64,000 nucleotides of DNA from Promerops cafer (taxonomy: Eukaryota; Chordata; Aves; Passeriformes; Nectariniidae). Location: the NCBI GenBank assembly GCA_013398275.1, contig VZSE01015514.1:1302004-1366003 (forward strand). Reading direction: 5' to 3'. The notes below the pieces were generated by a model. It saw only the letters and a program-made list of their open reading frames with translations. It was not told where the DNA came from and did not search any database. Both the position numbers and the translations under genes were made by a program. Shown here piece by piece: positions 36,742 to 46,800 of the stretch. The stretch's first letter is position 1, and the number at the start of each line of letters is the position of its first letter.

Positions 36742-39700
36742 CTACATGAAAATATTAAGGAAAGAAGAAAGTTCAGTAATTCGTTATGGCAGAAATCACG
36801 GACAAGCCATGTAAGATACCTATGCACACGGAATACAGAGTCTAAGGCCATGAAATTTAACACTGATGCTCCTTCCATTCTAAGTTACTGTATATTTTAA
36901 CCCAATCATTGCTGAAACCTGTCTTTTTGGATTAAACAGCTGAGACTGTTACTGTTATCTTTACTATAGGTGTTTATCTCAACAAGCTACAGTAATAATC
37001 ACAAGCTTCATTATTACAAAGAACTCATAGTAAACAAACAGACTTGGAGCACAGCCCTGAGCTGCCAAGCTTATACATTCTCTAGTGTCAGCACTTACTG
37101 ACGTCAGCAGCTTAGCAGTTTAGAATGAAAAAGGCAACTCATGGAAATTAAATATAAATTCTTTCGTGCTGATCAAGCACTTCAGCAGCGAGTTCAATAT
37201 TTTTAGTTCATAAGTTTACAGCAGATTTGAAAACAACTATTCTATTTCTAGATGAATTTTTAAAAGTATAAATGAGCACAGAGTTACCTTCTTCCAGAGA
37301 AATTTAAGAATATTCTTTAAATATGCTTGTTTTTAAAAAGAAAAAAATTCCGACAAATTTTAGGAGAGACCTTACATGACAATGGCCATCAATGAAGGCA
37401 CACAGGTATGTTAACAGTGGCACTGAAAGACAAAGTTTTCAAAGACCAAGCAACACAGCAAAGAGCTGTTTAACACCCCACCTGCTCACAATGGTCTTGG
37501 AATCTTTGCTATATATCTCAGCAAAAGAGACACACCTGCTCTCTGGATAAGCTGAAATAGATTGTCCAGGAAAAAACAGTAGCAGTAAGCAGTAAGTATT
37601 CATTTAAAGATCTTTCAAAATATGTTGGCTAACAGAACAACATTATCAAGTCCAGTACTTGTCCCAAGTCTGTGATAAACTAAATTATAAGCAGACCATA
37701 ATATGGTAAACCAAACTTTTGAAGTTTAGGTAACTGAGACAGCTGCTCACATACTCCTAAAATTTTAAGCTTCTTATCTAGATCTCAGTGAAAATGTGTT
37801 AGAACATTACTCAAAACAGACACTGGTACTGCTCGTGACCATCCTTCTCTAGGTCACTTGAATTTGTTGCCTTCAGACACTTAAAGGGCAATTCCAATCA
37901 GATTCCCTCCCACCTTGTCCCTTTTTTGCCTTCTCTTCTTCTGAACCAGTCCAAATTTCTTGCACTGAATTGAGGAAGTCCTCCAAAAGAAACACATTTA
38001 TGTCTCCCCATGCAATACCCTTTTTCTTTCCAACATAGATCCCATCCTTTCCCACATTTCAGTAAAATACAGACATACACTGATAAAAAAGTCATGAGCT
38101 GTGAAATCTAATCTGACACAAACAGTAAAAATACAGGCTGCAAGTAGGTTAAGGCAAGGGTCTTAATCCAAAAGTGAGTTGGGATACTACACAAACCTTC
38201 TTTTAAATCTTTTTTTACTGGCTAATGAGATAAAAACAGTCCCAGATATGGTGGCTGCTGTCAACCTCATTTTGAGGTGCCTAATATTTCCCTTTCAAAA
38301 GAAAGATGTGTTAATTTAATATAGACTTATTCCAGTAATCAGAAACACAGAAAATACTGACAGGAGCTTATGCAACCACATGGCAGGACAGAGGTCAATC
38401 CCACAGGCTCAAGTATTTCACAAGAAGTTTCTTAAAGCCCAAGTTACGTAAACTATTTGATAAAATAGGAGAAAATAAACAAAATGTATTTTGATGGTGC
38501 TCACATGGTACTGAAAGATATGCTATAATGCAGAATAATGCTGTAATGAAGTGGCTGCAAGGTTGATAAAATGCATTTGGGTCTGTAAGAGCAACACTAG
38601 AACAACAGCTTGCATTATTTTCTAAATCATTTTAGAAATAGATAGCAATTTTATCTTTTTCCCAATTCTCTACATGTCCCTACTATTTTCAGCTATATCT
38701 ATCCAGTAAATAGTTCCTTTAAATGGTATTTTTAAAAAAATATTTATTTTTTAAACACAGCAGAAAACATTACAGTAGTGTAAAGAAAGTCCCTGAGCTG
38801 AAATGATGAGGGTAAGGGAAAGTATGGGTGAAGAATACAAATGAAGAAGCAGGAAGAAGTTACATTTTATATGTTTGTTCTGCTTTTACTCTTCCCCATG
38901 CATCTTCTAGTGACAGCTGCTGGAGAGCAGAATACTGGTTTAACATGCACCGTTGGTCTCATGCAGTTAAGGCAGTCTTATGTAAAATACTTCAAGAAAT
39001 CTGAGTACTTTAAGCTCTGATAAAAAACATACTTACCACTTGACTGCATAGTCTAGTTACTACTACTCCCAGAGAAAAAAATCCTCAAATCCTCCAGCTT
39101 TCCTTAAAGCTATTTGTTCCATGGTAACAAGTCAATAATAAATGATTGCAAATCCATTCTACATGAAAATAGACCTTATTTGAGCTCATCTAAAAGCAAT
39201 CTGCCTGCCATACTTCCTCTTCAAATTCCATGACAATCAAGGGCTTTCTCATTTGACGGGACTGGTTAGCCCGAAACATTCTGAAATCACTCAGTTCCCT
39301 GTTAATGACATATGCACTGTCAGAAGAGATACATCAGATTTTAGCCTGGAACTTCAAACCCTGAATCAATGAAGCAGTTCCCCATGTCAGCCTCTTCAGG
39401 CTTTGTTGACTGCCTGTCACTCACTTCCCAAAGACCACTCAAAAGACGACCAATGTAGTCCATAATCATCTGTATTTATAAAGTTTACAGCATTCTTCTC
39501 TACTTGATGCATGCAAAAGCATCTGTATGGAACAAATGCTTAACAAAATAAGCGTTTTGAAGTCATTAGCCATTAAAATTTTCTTTGGTAAGAGCTTCCT
39601 GTGCTCCTTACAGCTTGGAAGTACTATCCCATGCCCTTTACTCCAGAAGACCCTGAGTGCCTCTCAATCAAGAAGTCCCTTATTTCTCATTATAAGGCCA

Positions 39701-39804
39701 GTGATTGACTTCAAAGACAAAAATTAGTACTTTCAGTTACTCTGGGTACTTCTTTCAAGCTGGTCGAGCATTGGCCATTTATAGTGTCCTCGCTCAATCC
39801 TTAC
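36742..39804 (-). other. TRIO: TRIO intron 5
   Basis: 3,063 bases of ordinary AT-rich intron between exons 5 and 6. I see no repeat of note, no RNA gene and no additional exon. Confidence 0.85.
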
Positions 39805-40317
39805 CTTTTCAGCATCCTGCTCAAACAGCCTGAGCTGAAAGCATTGGTCCAATTTCAATTTCCGCACATGCCACATCTGATGCAGATGCTGCCGTGTTGA
39901 GTGCAGCCTGTCCAGCATGGTGGACACTTTGGGTAAAAGGTTCTGTAAGTCTGCATTCCCTGACCCAGAGTTCTTTTTGGGAAAGCTATCACTGCTCTGT
40001 ATCCGCTGGAGCAGCTTTTGTCCTTCCACATCAAGGTCCTCGATAGGGGCCTTAATGACTTTCTTTTTTAATTGTGAATGCTCCTCTATCATATTGCGAG
40101 CACCTTCCAGGTCCTGAGGCATTTCCTTTTTTGACAATATATCTTGCAGTTCCTCCAGTCTGGACAGCATATGGGTTGCATTGCTAATGTAGTCCTCAAA
40201 GGCAACTCTGATTTCTATCCACTCCTCATGGTTGTACTCCAAACAGCCATCAAATTCTGGGGTTAGCTGAGAAGGATCAACTACTTTGGTAAGGCCTTCC
40301 AGAGACACCATATTTGT
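39805..40317 (-). CDS. TRIO: TRIO exon 5 (end of SEC14, first spectrin repeats)
   Basis: The largest coding exon here: 513 bases, 171 codons, phase 0 at both ends. It runs from TNMVSLEGLTKVVDP to QLRLFEQDAEK. The acceptor is ttttattttttag|ACA and the donor is GAAAAG|gtaagg. The first 20 or so residues close the SEC14 domain. From about EYNHEEWIEIRVAFEDYI onward it is helical, heptad-like spectrin-repeat sequence with LSRLEELQDIL, MIEEHSQLKKK and LLPKVSTMLDRLHSTRQHLHQ. The last 34 residues (LHSTRQHLHQMW to FEQDAEK) resemble the end of exon 9 (HHQRQLENIW to VFQQDVQQ) and lead into the repeated exon pair that follows each. Confidence 0.98.
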
Positions 40318-40957
40318 CTAAAAAATAAAAATGGAAAGAAAAAAATGCTGTTACTGAAATGAATTTGAAATTTCGTTTCAAGTTTTTGCTTTTATCTTTG
40401 TAAGAGTTGATAATTTTGCTCCTAAGTCCACACAACAACTTTTCTCACACATTTCAAGTATCAATTCTGATCAGCAGAAGACAGGAGGCCTTGCATGCAT
40501 TTTCCCACATTTCTTTCTTACCTCACTACATTTAAGAACAAAACAGCAACCACTCTTTTGATTACTGTTTTGATTAAGTTTTGACTTTGTGTATTGCAAA
40601 GCTGCAGGAGGATAACAGCAAGGTTCATTCAGCTGATTTCCTCTGGATTCTGAAGATATCACAATTACCATAATGCAGACTAAGATAACAAAGAGACAAA
40701 ATCTAAGTTTTTATCATTGGGGGGAAAAACCTGATTCAATTTTTCTTGAGCTTACAAAAATAATATAAACAACAACATGCACAATTACCTAGCCTAAACA
40801 CATGAAGAAAACCACATTCCTTTTAGCACCATTGGTCTAAAGTACCTCTCCTTTCAGGCAGAATGATTTATCTGAGAGTTTTCAAGGTGCTGATCATTAG
40901 TGAGAACATTTAAAACCACAAAACAAATATAAATTTGTATACCATAGGGGAAATTAC
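40318..40957 (-). other. TRIO: TRIO intron 4
   Basis: 640 bases, the shortest intron of the window. It has a T-rich acceptor tract before exon 5, and nothing else is recognisable. Confidence 0.9.
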
Positions 40958-41150
40958 CTCAAACTCAAACTTAGAGCTGCCAAAGTTAGTCCTCTGTTTC
41001 TGCCAGAAATTGTCTGGCTTGATTATCAGTGCAACATGAATACAACATGGAAAGGATTCCTGTAAAATCTTCAGCAGAGGCTTTATGGAGTCCCATTTTG
41101 ACCCACGCATATCTACAATGACGGTGAATCCTCGTTTACATACTTCCTCA
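40958..41150 (-). CDS. TRIO: TRIO exon 4 (SEC14/CRAL-TRIO core)
   Basis: 193 bases: 1 base completes the Ser codon, then 64 codons from EEVCKRGFTVIVDMRGSKWD to NFGSSKFEFE, ending in phase 0. The acceptor is ttttctgcag|T and the donor is GAG|gtaatt. This is the core of the CRAL-TRIO fold (FTVIVDMRG beta-strand, KWDSIKPLLKILQESFP helix, HVALIIKP strand). In the family this fold can bind lipids; in Trio it is placed N-terminal to the spectrin rod. FPCCIHVAL is the TRIO form; as I recall it, KALRN has AEIHVAL at this point. Confidence 0.98.
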
Positions 41151-43784
41151 CTGCAGAAAACAGAAGGAAAGGTTATCAAGCAAGTGTTTCAACTTCCAAC
41201 ACAGCACTCTACTGCACCACACTGCCTAATGAACGTGGTCTCCTCAGGGTCTCACTGCTGACTACCTGTCCATATACAGCAGATCTCACCCCATGCCAGA
41301 CTCCTTGTGGGGGGGTAGCTTTATATCTGTTGCTGATTTGATACTCTGCCATTATCTTCACTTACATTTTCACTCTTCATATTCATGATGATTCATCGTC
41401 CAGTTTTGTTTCTCCCTCACCTTACACACACAGTAAACCTACCTACCATCCCTAAAGCACTTCCTAAATACATTTACAATTGACTCTTCAGAACACATGC
41501 ACACTTCCTTGACTGATGATAATATTTATGTCTTTCTAATGATTGAGGGGATCCTCTAAAAGACAGAAGAGTGCAAATTTTCCTTACCTACCACTTTTTC
41601 ACACTGTCTCAGATTTAGAACAATTATAACTGAGACACTCTGTAGAGGAAAAACACCCGTTTACTGACAATTTATTTTGTAACAGGATTGATCTGTGAAT
41701 AGTTAAAGGACAACACAATATTTTATGGTTGTGAAGAAAACCACATCAATCTGTTTCTACAAAATTTGAGCTCAATTTTGCTGTCCAAAAGTCGACAGAC
41801 CTTACACTCAAATTCTCTGGCACCCCCTCTGAGAATGGAAGATTTAATTTCTTTTCATCAATATCTTCTGTACATTTAGTTCTTGACACTGATCAAAAGT
41901 GACAATCACCACTACCACCAGAAACTCTGATTTTCTTTCAGCAGAATTTGCTATACGACCTTGTAGTATGACCATAGGAAGGAAAATATTTCAAAACCAA
42001 TGCATTGTAGTTAACAGACTATCAAAAAGGACCAAATGTCCATTGTTTAAGTATGAGTCACTTTCAGGGATGTGACTAATTCAAATGCCATTCTAGAGTT
42101 CATGTGGTGAGGTTTTCAGAGTGTCCAAGAGGCAGGGAAGCTTCACTGGTATATTTTACTCAGTCCTATTGGCCACATTGCAGAAAGATGGATTATGACT
42201 GATATAGGAGATTTGGAAGAAGTGATAATATGGGTTCCTCAGAAGGGGAAGGTTTTTTTAAGTTTGAAAAGTTTAAAGCTAGGGAAAAGAGGAGAGAATA
42301 AACATCCCACAACATTTCAAAAAATGAATTTATGATAAATGCTGGCTCTCCCACCTGCCCATACGAATGCCAAAAATGGCAATGGCAGAAGCAAAATATA
42401 TTAAAAGTAACTAGCTTGGCATACACACAGGCTAAAACATACAATTTTCTGACCATGGTGAAAATGTTTTCTAAAATCCTCGCAGGATTTAAGGAAAAAA
42501 AGAACTACTGTCTTAAAGATAGACCCATTACTGAAAGTCCAAATGGCAACAGGAGTGCTGCTCAGCCCATCCCTATCCTACCAAATCCTGAGGATTGCAC
42601 AGGGAGTGTTTCCCACTAATTCACAAGTCATACATCTACTGGGGTGTCCAAAGTGGTCCCTCATCGTGTGATACAGTGTGGCTGCATGCTCCATCATGGA
42701 GCCACATCATCTCACACAAGCTGAATCCCTTTTGACCAAGGATCACAAGATTTGTTCTAGGGAGCCAAGGTCATGTGTTGCTAAGTCTGAACTACACTAA
42801 AATATCTGGCCCACTCCGTGCTGTTGACATAATTTTAGCCGCATTTTTAAATCAGATAAATTGTAAAATCAGTAAAATTGTGAGACTGAGTCAATGTAAG
42901 CTTTTAGATCTCTTGCTAAACAACTGATACCTGTGATTCTTCAGCGACATCAAGCAACAGTACTGCAACAAATAACAGCCCAAAAGTTTGGGGACATTTG
43001 CACCAATTGGGACTTCTAATTAGCTGGAGTTGCATAATCAGTCCCTTAAACATGACTTGTATTAAAACAAGTCTTGCTTTTGATAAAGCTCCCTTTGTTC
43101 TCAAAAGTTTGCCATGCTTAAAAACATGCACTAACCTTCTTTTAATTTTAGATCTATTGATCTAAACTAACTAACATACACCTTTTGCCAGAGGAAGACT
43201 GTTTCTTGCCCTGATTATCTCTAAAAATATTCTAGGACACATTTTGATGCATATTTATCTATTAACTTCTCTGCAACTTGAAGCTCTAGATGGCTCGAAT
43301 ACATCTCACCATTCAAGTCTGAGAGTAAAATTCCAAGCCTTCTTCCTGTTCTCCTTTCTCTAAGTCCCCCACGTCCCCCAGATAACTTGATAAAAAGGAG
43401 GCCATGTACTCTCAGATGCCTTGAAGTTACTTTTATGAAACCCCCTTTCTCAGTCAGAAACTGACATTTGATTATATCAAGTGCAAAGACTCTCAGTAAA
43501 TTAGTACATTACACAAACACGGAGAATATTGCACTCAGGGATGTTGTCCAAGGAACTTTTTCAACTGTAATGACAACTGCTGCTTGTGGTCATAGACAAA
43601 CAGAGTCAAGCAAGTTAGCATTGCTCCAGCCTGCAAAAAATGCTGGCAGGTTCCAAGACAGACCTAAAGTCAGAGTCTTAGGATCGTTTTTGTCTCCATC
43701 TTGATTACTACAGAAAGCAAAGTTCTATATGAAGGAACTTGTTTTAGATACATACAAAATACATAACTTTTGTTTGAAGTATCT

Positions 43785-43878
43785 CATATATATATATATA
43801 TGTAACTATATATATAACTATACAGATATATATATATGGGAGTGAATATATGCGTGCGTGCACACACACAAACACACT
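43785..43878 (+). repeat. Imperfect TA/CA microsatellite
   Basis: A TA run (43786-43802), further ATATAT blocks, then TGCGTGCG and CACACACACA. The alternating purine-pyrimidine run favours unusual DNA structure and is likely to vary in length. Confidence 0.9.
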
Positions 43879-44207
43879 AGCACTAGATTTGACTTCTGCC
43901 AATTTATTTAAACAGCTCACTGCAATTCATAGGTTAAATTGCTGATAATGCAATGCTATCAGTACTTTCACAGATCACTCCACAAGTTTATCTGAGACCT
44001 TTACAAGCAATTTCTCATACCTTTCCCCTGGTTATTTCCGTGCTGGATCAGGACACTATGACTTATCTAACACAACAGTTAGGAGTCCTGTGCTGACTGC
44101 ACTCCACACAAGACATATGGGGAATGATGACCAGAATGCTTCTAATTATTGATGTACTGAAAGGCTTTGAGTTGTATTTGCAGCCTTCAACACAGCGACA
44201 CCAATGT

Positions 44208-44226
44208 GGCATGGCAGTGCCATGCC
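44208..44226. repeat. 19-base palindrome GGCATGGCA-G-TGCCATGCC
   Basis: Two perfect 9-base arms around a single central base, 240 bases beyond the exon 3 donor. It could be a dimeric protein-binding site or chance. Confidence 0.6.
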
Positions 44227-44462
44227 CGAGACACAAACTACTTCCAGCTAAAGCACACCAGCCCTTCTGCCAGCTGCCTTCCTTTTACGAGGCAGAGTGA
44301 TTATTTCTCTTCCAAAAAGCCATTTGAAAATAGCAAATGACAAAACTTGGTATTGATTTGCTCATGTTACTAACTCACTCAGTCTGCTAGCTTGAGGGAG
44401 CACTGCAACATAATCCATTCATTTTGTTATACAGCCTTAGAGGTTAACAGATGATCGCTCAC

Positions 44463-44577
44463 CTAGGAATACACGCTAGATAGGAAATTAGTCTTCTAAG
44501 GTCTTCTTGCCGTATTCTGTCGTGATTACTCCGAGCTGGAAATGTTAGAATGGGACCTCCACGCTTATCTCTGCCAC
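44463..44577 (-). CDS. TRIO: TRIO exon 3 (SEC14/CRAL-TRIO domain)
   Basis: 115 bases: 2 bases complete the Gly shared with exon 2, then 37 codons from GRDKRGGPILTFPARS to ISYLACIP, then 2 bases of a Ser codon shared with exon 4. The acceptor is taatttttcag|GTGGC and the donor is CCTAG|gtgagc. The GGRDKRGGPILTFPAR stretch is the conserved beginning of the SEC14-like domain in Trio and Kalirin. The LRRLISYLACIP version favours TRIO over KALRN. An antisense CR1 LINE ends about 380 bases upstream of the acceptor. Confidence 0.97.
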
Positions 44578-45062
44578 CTGAAAAATTAAAAATGTTAGAA
44601 GACCCCACAGCATAACATAAAATTCTTGTTTGCAGAACTAGTCTTCAGTATCTACTTTTAAAAATGGTGATTTCAACTTAAATGCCAACATTATCATTTT
44701 GAGACCCACTTAAGATTGAATTTTGGGAGTACTGATCAGCATATTGCCACAACTCCTACAGTGAGAAAGCAAATGCCAAAAAATTTGAAACAATAACCAG
44801 AGCATTACACTTATACATTACAGTCGCCTTCAAGTTTGACTGGTAGTGTGACATCTCCAGCAATGGCACTCTGTTATGTATTTAATTTTTGACTCAGCAA
44901 TTGTACAGATTTAATTTAAATACAGAACTATGCTACTTTGTAGGCAAGTATTTGGATAATATGGCAGCAGAGAGCACAGCTGTGGGAGGTGCGCCCAGGT
45001 AGAGGAGCTCCTCCGCTTAGTGACAGAGCTCAGGAGGAGGTGAGTAGGTTGAAGACAGATGC

Positions 45063-45560
45063 ATCATTGTCATAGGAGACTCCCTTCTGAAGGGAACAAA
45101 GGCCCAGTGTGCCAGCTCCTTCAGGAAGCCTGCTGCCTCCCTGGGGCCAAGGTTAAAGATGTGATAAGAAAGCTTCCTACCCTGGTATGGCCCTTGGGAA
45201 AACCCATTATTATTAACCCACATTTCAGGCAGATAGCAAGAAATTGGAGTAAGAAGCCCAGGCAAACAAGAGAGATGTGATTGAAGTCTCACCCTGAAAG
45301 CCTTGGGATGACTGGTTGGGGGATCAGGAGCACAGGTAGTGCTTTCTCTGTGCTTCCTGTTGCAGGGAACGATAAGGGAAGAAATGGGAAGAGCCATCAG
45401 ATCAATACTTGGCTCTGAGCCTGGTGTCACTGGGAGATTTTTGGGTTTTCTGATCATGGGTTGGTTTACATGACATTGAGCCTGCTGGTGACAGACAAAG
45501 TACACCTGTCTCAAAGGAGGATAAGGATCTTTGCACAGGAATTATCAGGGCTCAGTGAAA
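45063..45560 (+). pseudogene. CR1 ORF1 esterase-domain relic
   Basis: The GDSL-type motif GDSLLKG is intact near the start and the DHG/HLS block near the end, but the stretch between has stops and at least one frame change. In CR1-type LINEs, ORF1 carries an esterase-like domain. Here it is a decayed part of the element at 44957-46919. Confidence 0.7.
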
Positions 45561-45839
45561 ACTTGATAAAGCCATGCTCACTAGAGATCAGCGTAGGGGC
45601 AGAACACCAATGTCTGAGGAATGGTGAACTAGCAAGGTCTTTCAGTCTGCCATCTCACAGGAGGGTAGGAACAGAGATCCATGCAGCAGCCAAGTTGTAA
45701 GAGATACTGATGTGTCAGAAAGCATGGAAGCACCTGAGAACGGTCATGTAGGAATTAGGGCTTCTGCCCCAAAAAAGATGACAGAATTAATAGCCCAAGT
45801 GAAGTGCATCTACACCAGTGAACATGGCTTGGGCAACAA

Positions 45840-46050
45840 ACAGGAGGAGCTGGAAGTCATCAGGCAGCAGGAAAACCCTAACATAGCTGCCATAATGGAA
45901 ACATGGTGGGATGATTTGCACAACTGGGATGCTGCAATGGATGGCTGTAAATCTTTCAGAACCGACAGGCGAGGAAGGAGAGTTGGCAAGGTAGCCCTGA
46001 ATGTTAGGAGTGTTGATTGTCTAGAGCTTAATGACGGTGACAAGAAAAGT
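45840..46050 (+). pseudogene. CR1 ORF2 endonuclease N-terminal relic
   Basis: QEELEVIRQQENPNIAAIMETWWDD is followed by LHNWDAAMDG and a LELNDGD segment. It is the N-terminal part of an apurinic-type endonuclease domain with the conserved Glu of ETWW present. It stops about 70 residues in, where the element jumps to its 3' part. Confidence 0.75.
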
Positions 46051-46079
46051 TGACTGTTCATGGGTAAGAATAAAGGGGA

Positions 46080-46800
46080 AGTTTGCAGGTGATGCCAGGT
46101 TGGGCAGGAGTGGATTGATGGGCCAAGGTCAGTAGTATGCAGCTAAACAAGCACAAGTGCCGGGACCTGCACCTGAGTCACAAAAACCCCAGGCAGCGCT
46201 ACAGGCTGGGGGAAGAGAGGCTGGAAATCTACCTCATTGAAAAGGATCTGTAGGTGCTGACTGACAGCACCTGAACAGGATCCAGAAGTGTGTCCAGGTG
46301 GCCAAGAAGGCCAATGGCATCCTGGCCTGTACCAGAAATTGTGTGGCCAGCAGGACCTGGGCCGTTATTGTCCCCTTGTATTTGGCACTGGTGAGGGCAC
46401 ACCTCGAATCCTGGGTCCAGTTCTGGGCCCAGTCACTACAGAGGACACTGAGGTGCTGGAGTGTGTCCAGGGAAGGGCGGCAGAGCTGGTGAAGGGTTTG
46501 GAGGACAAGGCTTATGAGCAGCACCTCTGAAGGAGCTGGGATTGTTTAGCCTGGAGAAAAGGAGGCTCAGGGGACACCTTATTGCGCTCTACAACTCCCT
46601 GAAAGGAGGCAGCAGGGGGGTGAGAGTCAGTCTCTTCTACAAGGTAACAAGTGACAAAATGAGAGGAAAGGACCTCAAGTTGCACCAGGGAATGTCTAGA
46701 TTGAATATTAGGAAAAATTCTTCACCAAAAGAGCTGTCAAGCATTGGACAACTGGTTGCCTGGGAAAGTGGTTGAGTCAGCACCCCTGCTGGTATTTAAA
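46080..46800 (+). pseudogene. CR1 ORF2 reverse-transcriptase C-terminal relic
   Basis: Begins at a FAGDARLG motif (usual form FADDTKLG) and includes AKKANGILAC, LALVRAHLESWVQFWA and GLFSLEKRRLRGHLIALYN. It is spread over more than one frame and cannot be expressed as one protein. Confidence 0.8.

Larger units (their letters stand above)
41151..44462 (-). other. TRIO: TRIO intron 3
   Basis: 3,312 bases. It contains a TA-rich microsatellite (43785-43878) and a 19-base palindrome (44208-44226). No other gene is seen. Confidence 0.85.

Noticed and set aside
45017..45514. 165-codon minus-strand open frame
   Set aside because: It is the reverse strand of the CR1 ORF1 region at 44957-46919 and has no domain of its own.
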